Assembly: GCF_036884655.1 (NCBI RefSeq)
Contig: NC_088327.1
Coordinates: 13,146,001 to 13,210,000, forward strand
Direction of reading: 5' to 3'
Source of the DNA: Musa acuminata AAA Group
Lineage: Eukaryota > Streptophyta > Magnoliopsida > Zingiberales > Musaceae
DNA: 64,000 nt
Shown: one piece after another, positions 63,262 to 64,000 of the stretch
How the letters are laid out: the number at the start of each line of letters is the position of its first letter
How positions within the stretch are numbered: the first letter of the stretch is position 1
Made by a program: the position numbers and the translations under genes
The notes under the pieces: generated by a model
Seen by the model: the letters and a program-made list of their open reading frames with translations, nothing else
The model's database searches: none
What the model was told of the DNA's origin: nothing

Positions 63262-64000
63262 GAAGGAAGAGGAACATGAAATGGCCATGAACGGGAAGGA
63301 TTTTGTTGTCAGTCAATCTCAAAATGTTGCTTTCAGTGGACAAATAGTAAAAACTTTCAAGAACCCATTTTGTGATCTTCTACCATCTGATCTCTGTGTT
63401 ATAATCAATCAACTTTTATCAAAGTATGGATCCTTTCAACTTTCCACTTGAATTTATTATATATAATGCTGTTTGTTTTTTCTTTTCTTTCCTTTTTCTG
63501 TTCCCAGTGATGCCATTGTAGAATGCTGAGCTCTGTTCCCAGATCAAATTGGGCTCATCTCACTTTAAAGACTCTTGCTCTTTCTGTTCCAGAGGAAGAA
63601 GGAAGAAACAGTATTATTTTAGTTGGAATCTGACATGAAGGTCATAAGAGGTGGCCATGGCATGTGGCCAGTTGCCATGCAGCTGTCTTTACACCACCAC
63701 GAGTCGTAAATTAGCACACCAAGAAATTTCTTCTGACCTTATCATGTCACAGGAGCACATGCGTCCTGAGCTCTTCCCCCACCGCGTCCAACCAAGCATG
63801 AACACACCGACAAGCAGATGATGGACATGAAGAAATGCCAACGGTTGAAGGAGATCGGAAGAGAACCATGAAGAAGATGAACAGAGGACAGGGACATGAA
63901 CGCAAACACTCTCTTGATCAGATGGTGCAGTGGCACAAATTTAGCTTGAAGAATGCTGAACTCCGTTCCAACATCATCTTCTGTACATTTATTGGATTCA
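63262..64000. other. 3' flank of the TMEM33 homologue
   Basis: Probable 3' UTR to about 63450, then DNA without a recognised gene up to the window edge. Confidence 0.45.

Overview
This window is a piece of a plant nuclear genome. The genes have several short exons with GT-AG introns, and they belong to plant families: SABATH methyltransferase, SLAC1-type anion channel, SWEET, PERK kinase, SERK-type LRR protein, and a DUF4408/DUF761 protein. The intergenic DNA is AT-rich, with long TA and GA microsatellites and plant transposons. The anion-channel gene has GC-rich exons in AT-rich surroundings, which fits a monocot. A banana-like (Zingiberales) source is my guess, but the sequence alone does not settle it. 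All exon models were built by hand from reading frame, splice sites and remembered family sequence, and no search was run.

Layout from left to right: an RTE-type LINE relic (1-285). A SABATH carboxyl methyltransferase on the minus strand (2046-3689). A long stretch without a confident gene. A SLAH1/SLAH4-like anion channel on minus (10127-11638). A gene-poor stretch holding a clean solo Copia LTR (14139-14553). SWEET2 on minus (17880-19606). A dienelactone hydrolase on plus (23559-26642) with an antisense Au-type SINE in intron 1. A DUF4408/DUF761 single-exon gene on plus (28550-29002). A UFD1/zinc-finger protein of the PRLI-interacting factor K type on plus (29705-33533). A gene-poor stretch with a 524-bp foldback element (34552-35075). 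A decayed full-length Ty1-copia element on minus (41424-46787). A kinase-less SERK-like LRR gene on minus (47006-49654). A PERK receptor kinase on plus (52233-56432). A TMEM33/POM33 homologue on plus (57378-63261).

Eight host genes have complete, in-frame exon models: SABATH 365 aa, SLAH 380 aa, SWEET2 240 aa, DLH 286 aa, UFD1/zinc-finger 570 aa, SERK-like 233 aa, PERK 640 aa and TMEM33 376 aa. The ninth, DUF4408/DUF761 (150 aa), has one exon. They do not form one pathway; this is ordinary plant gene order with unrelated neighbours. SLAH, SWEET2, the SERK-like protein and PERK all act at membranes or the cell surface, but nothing shows that they work together.

I see no clear new biological system. 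The points most worth a second look are the secreted SERK-type ectodomain that ends in a stop where the membrane anchor and kinase should follow, a PERK with a non-standard glycine-rich loop, the near-palindromic foldback element, and the decay pattern of the Copia element (three Trp-to-stop changes of the same kind plus almost pure transitions between its LTRs).
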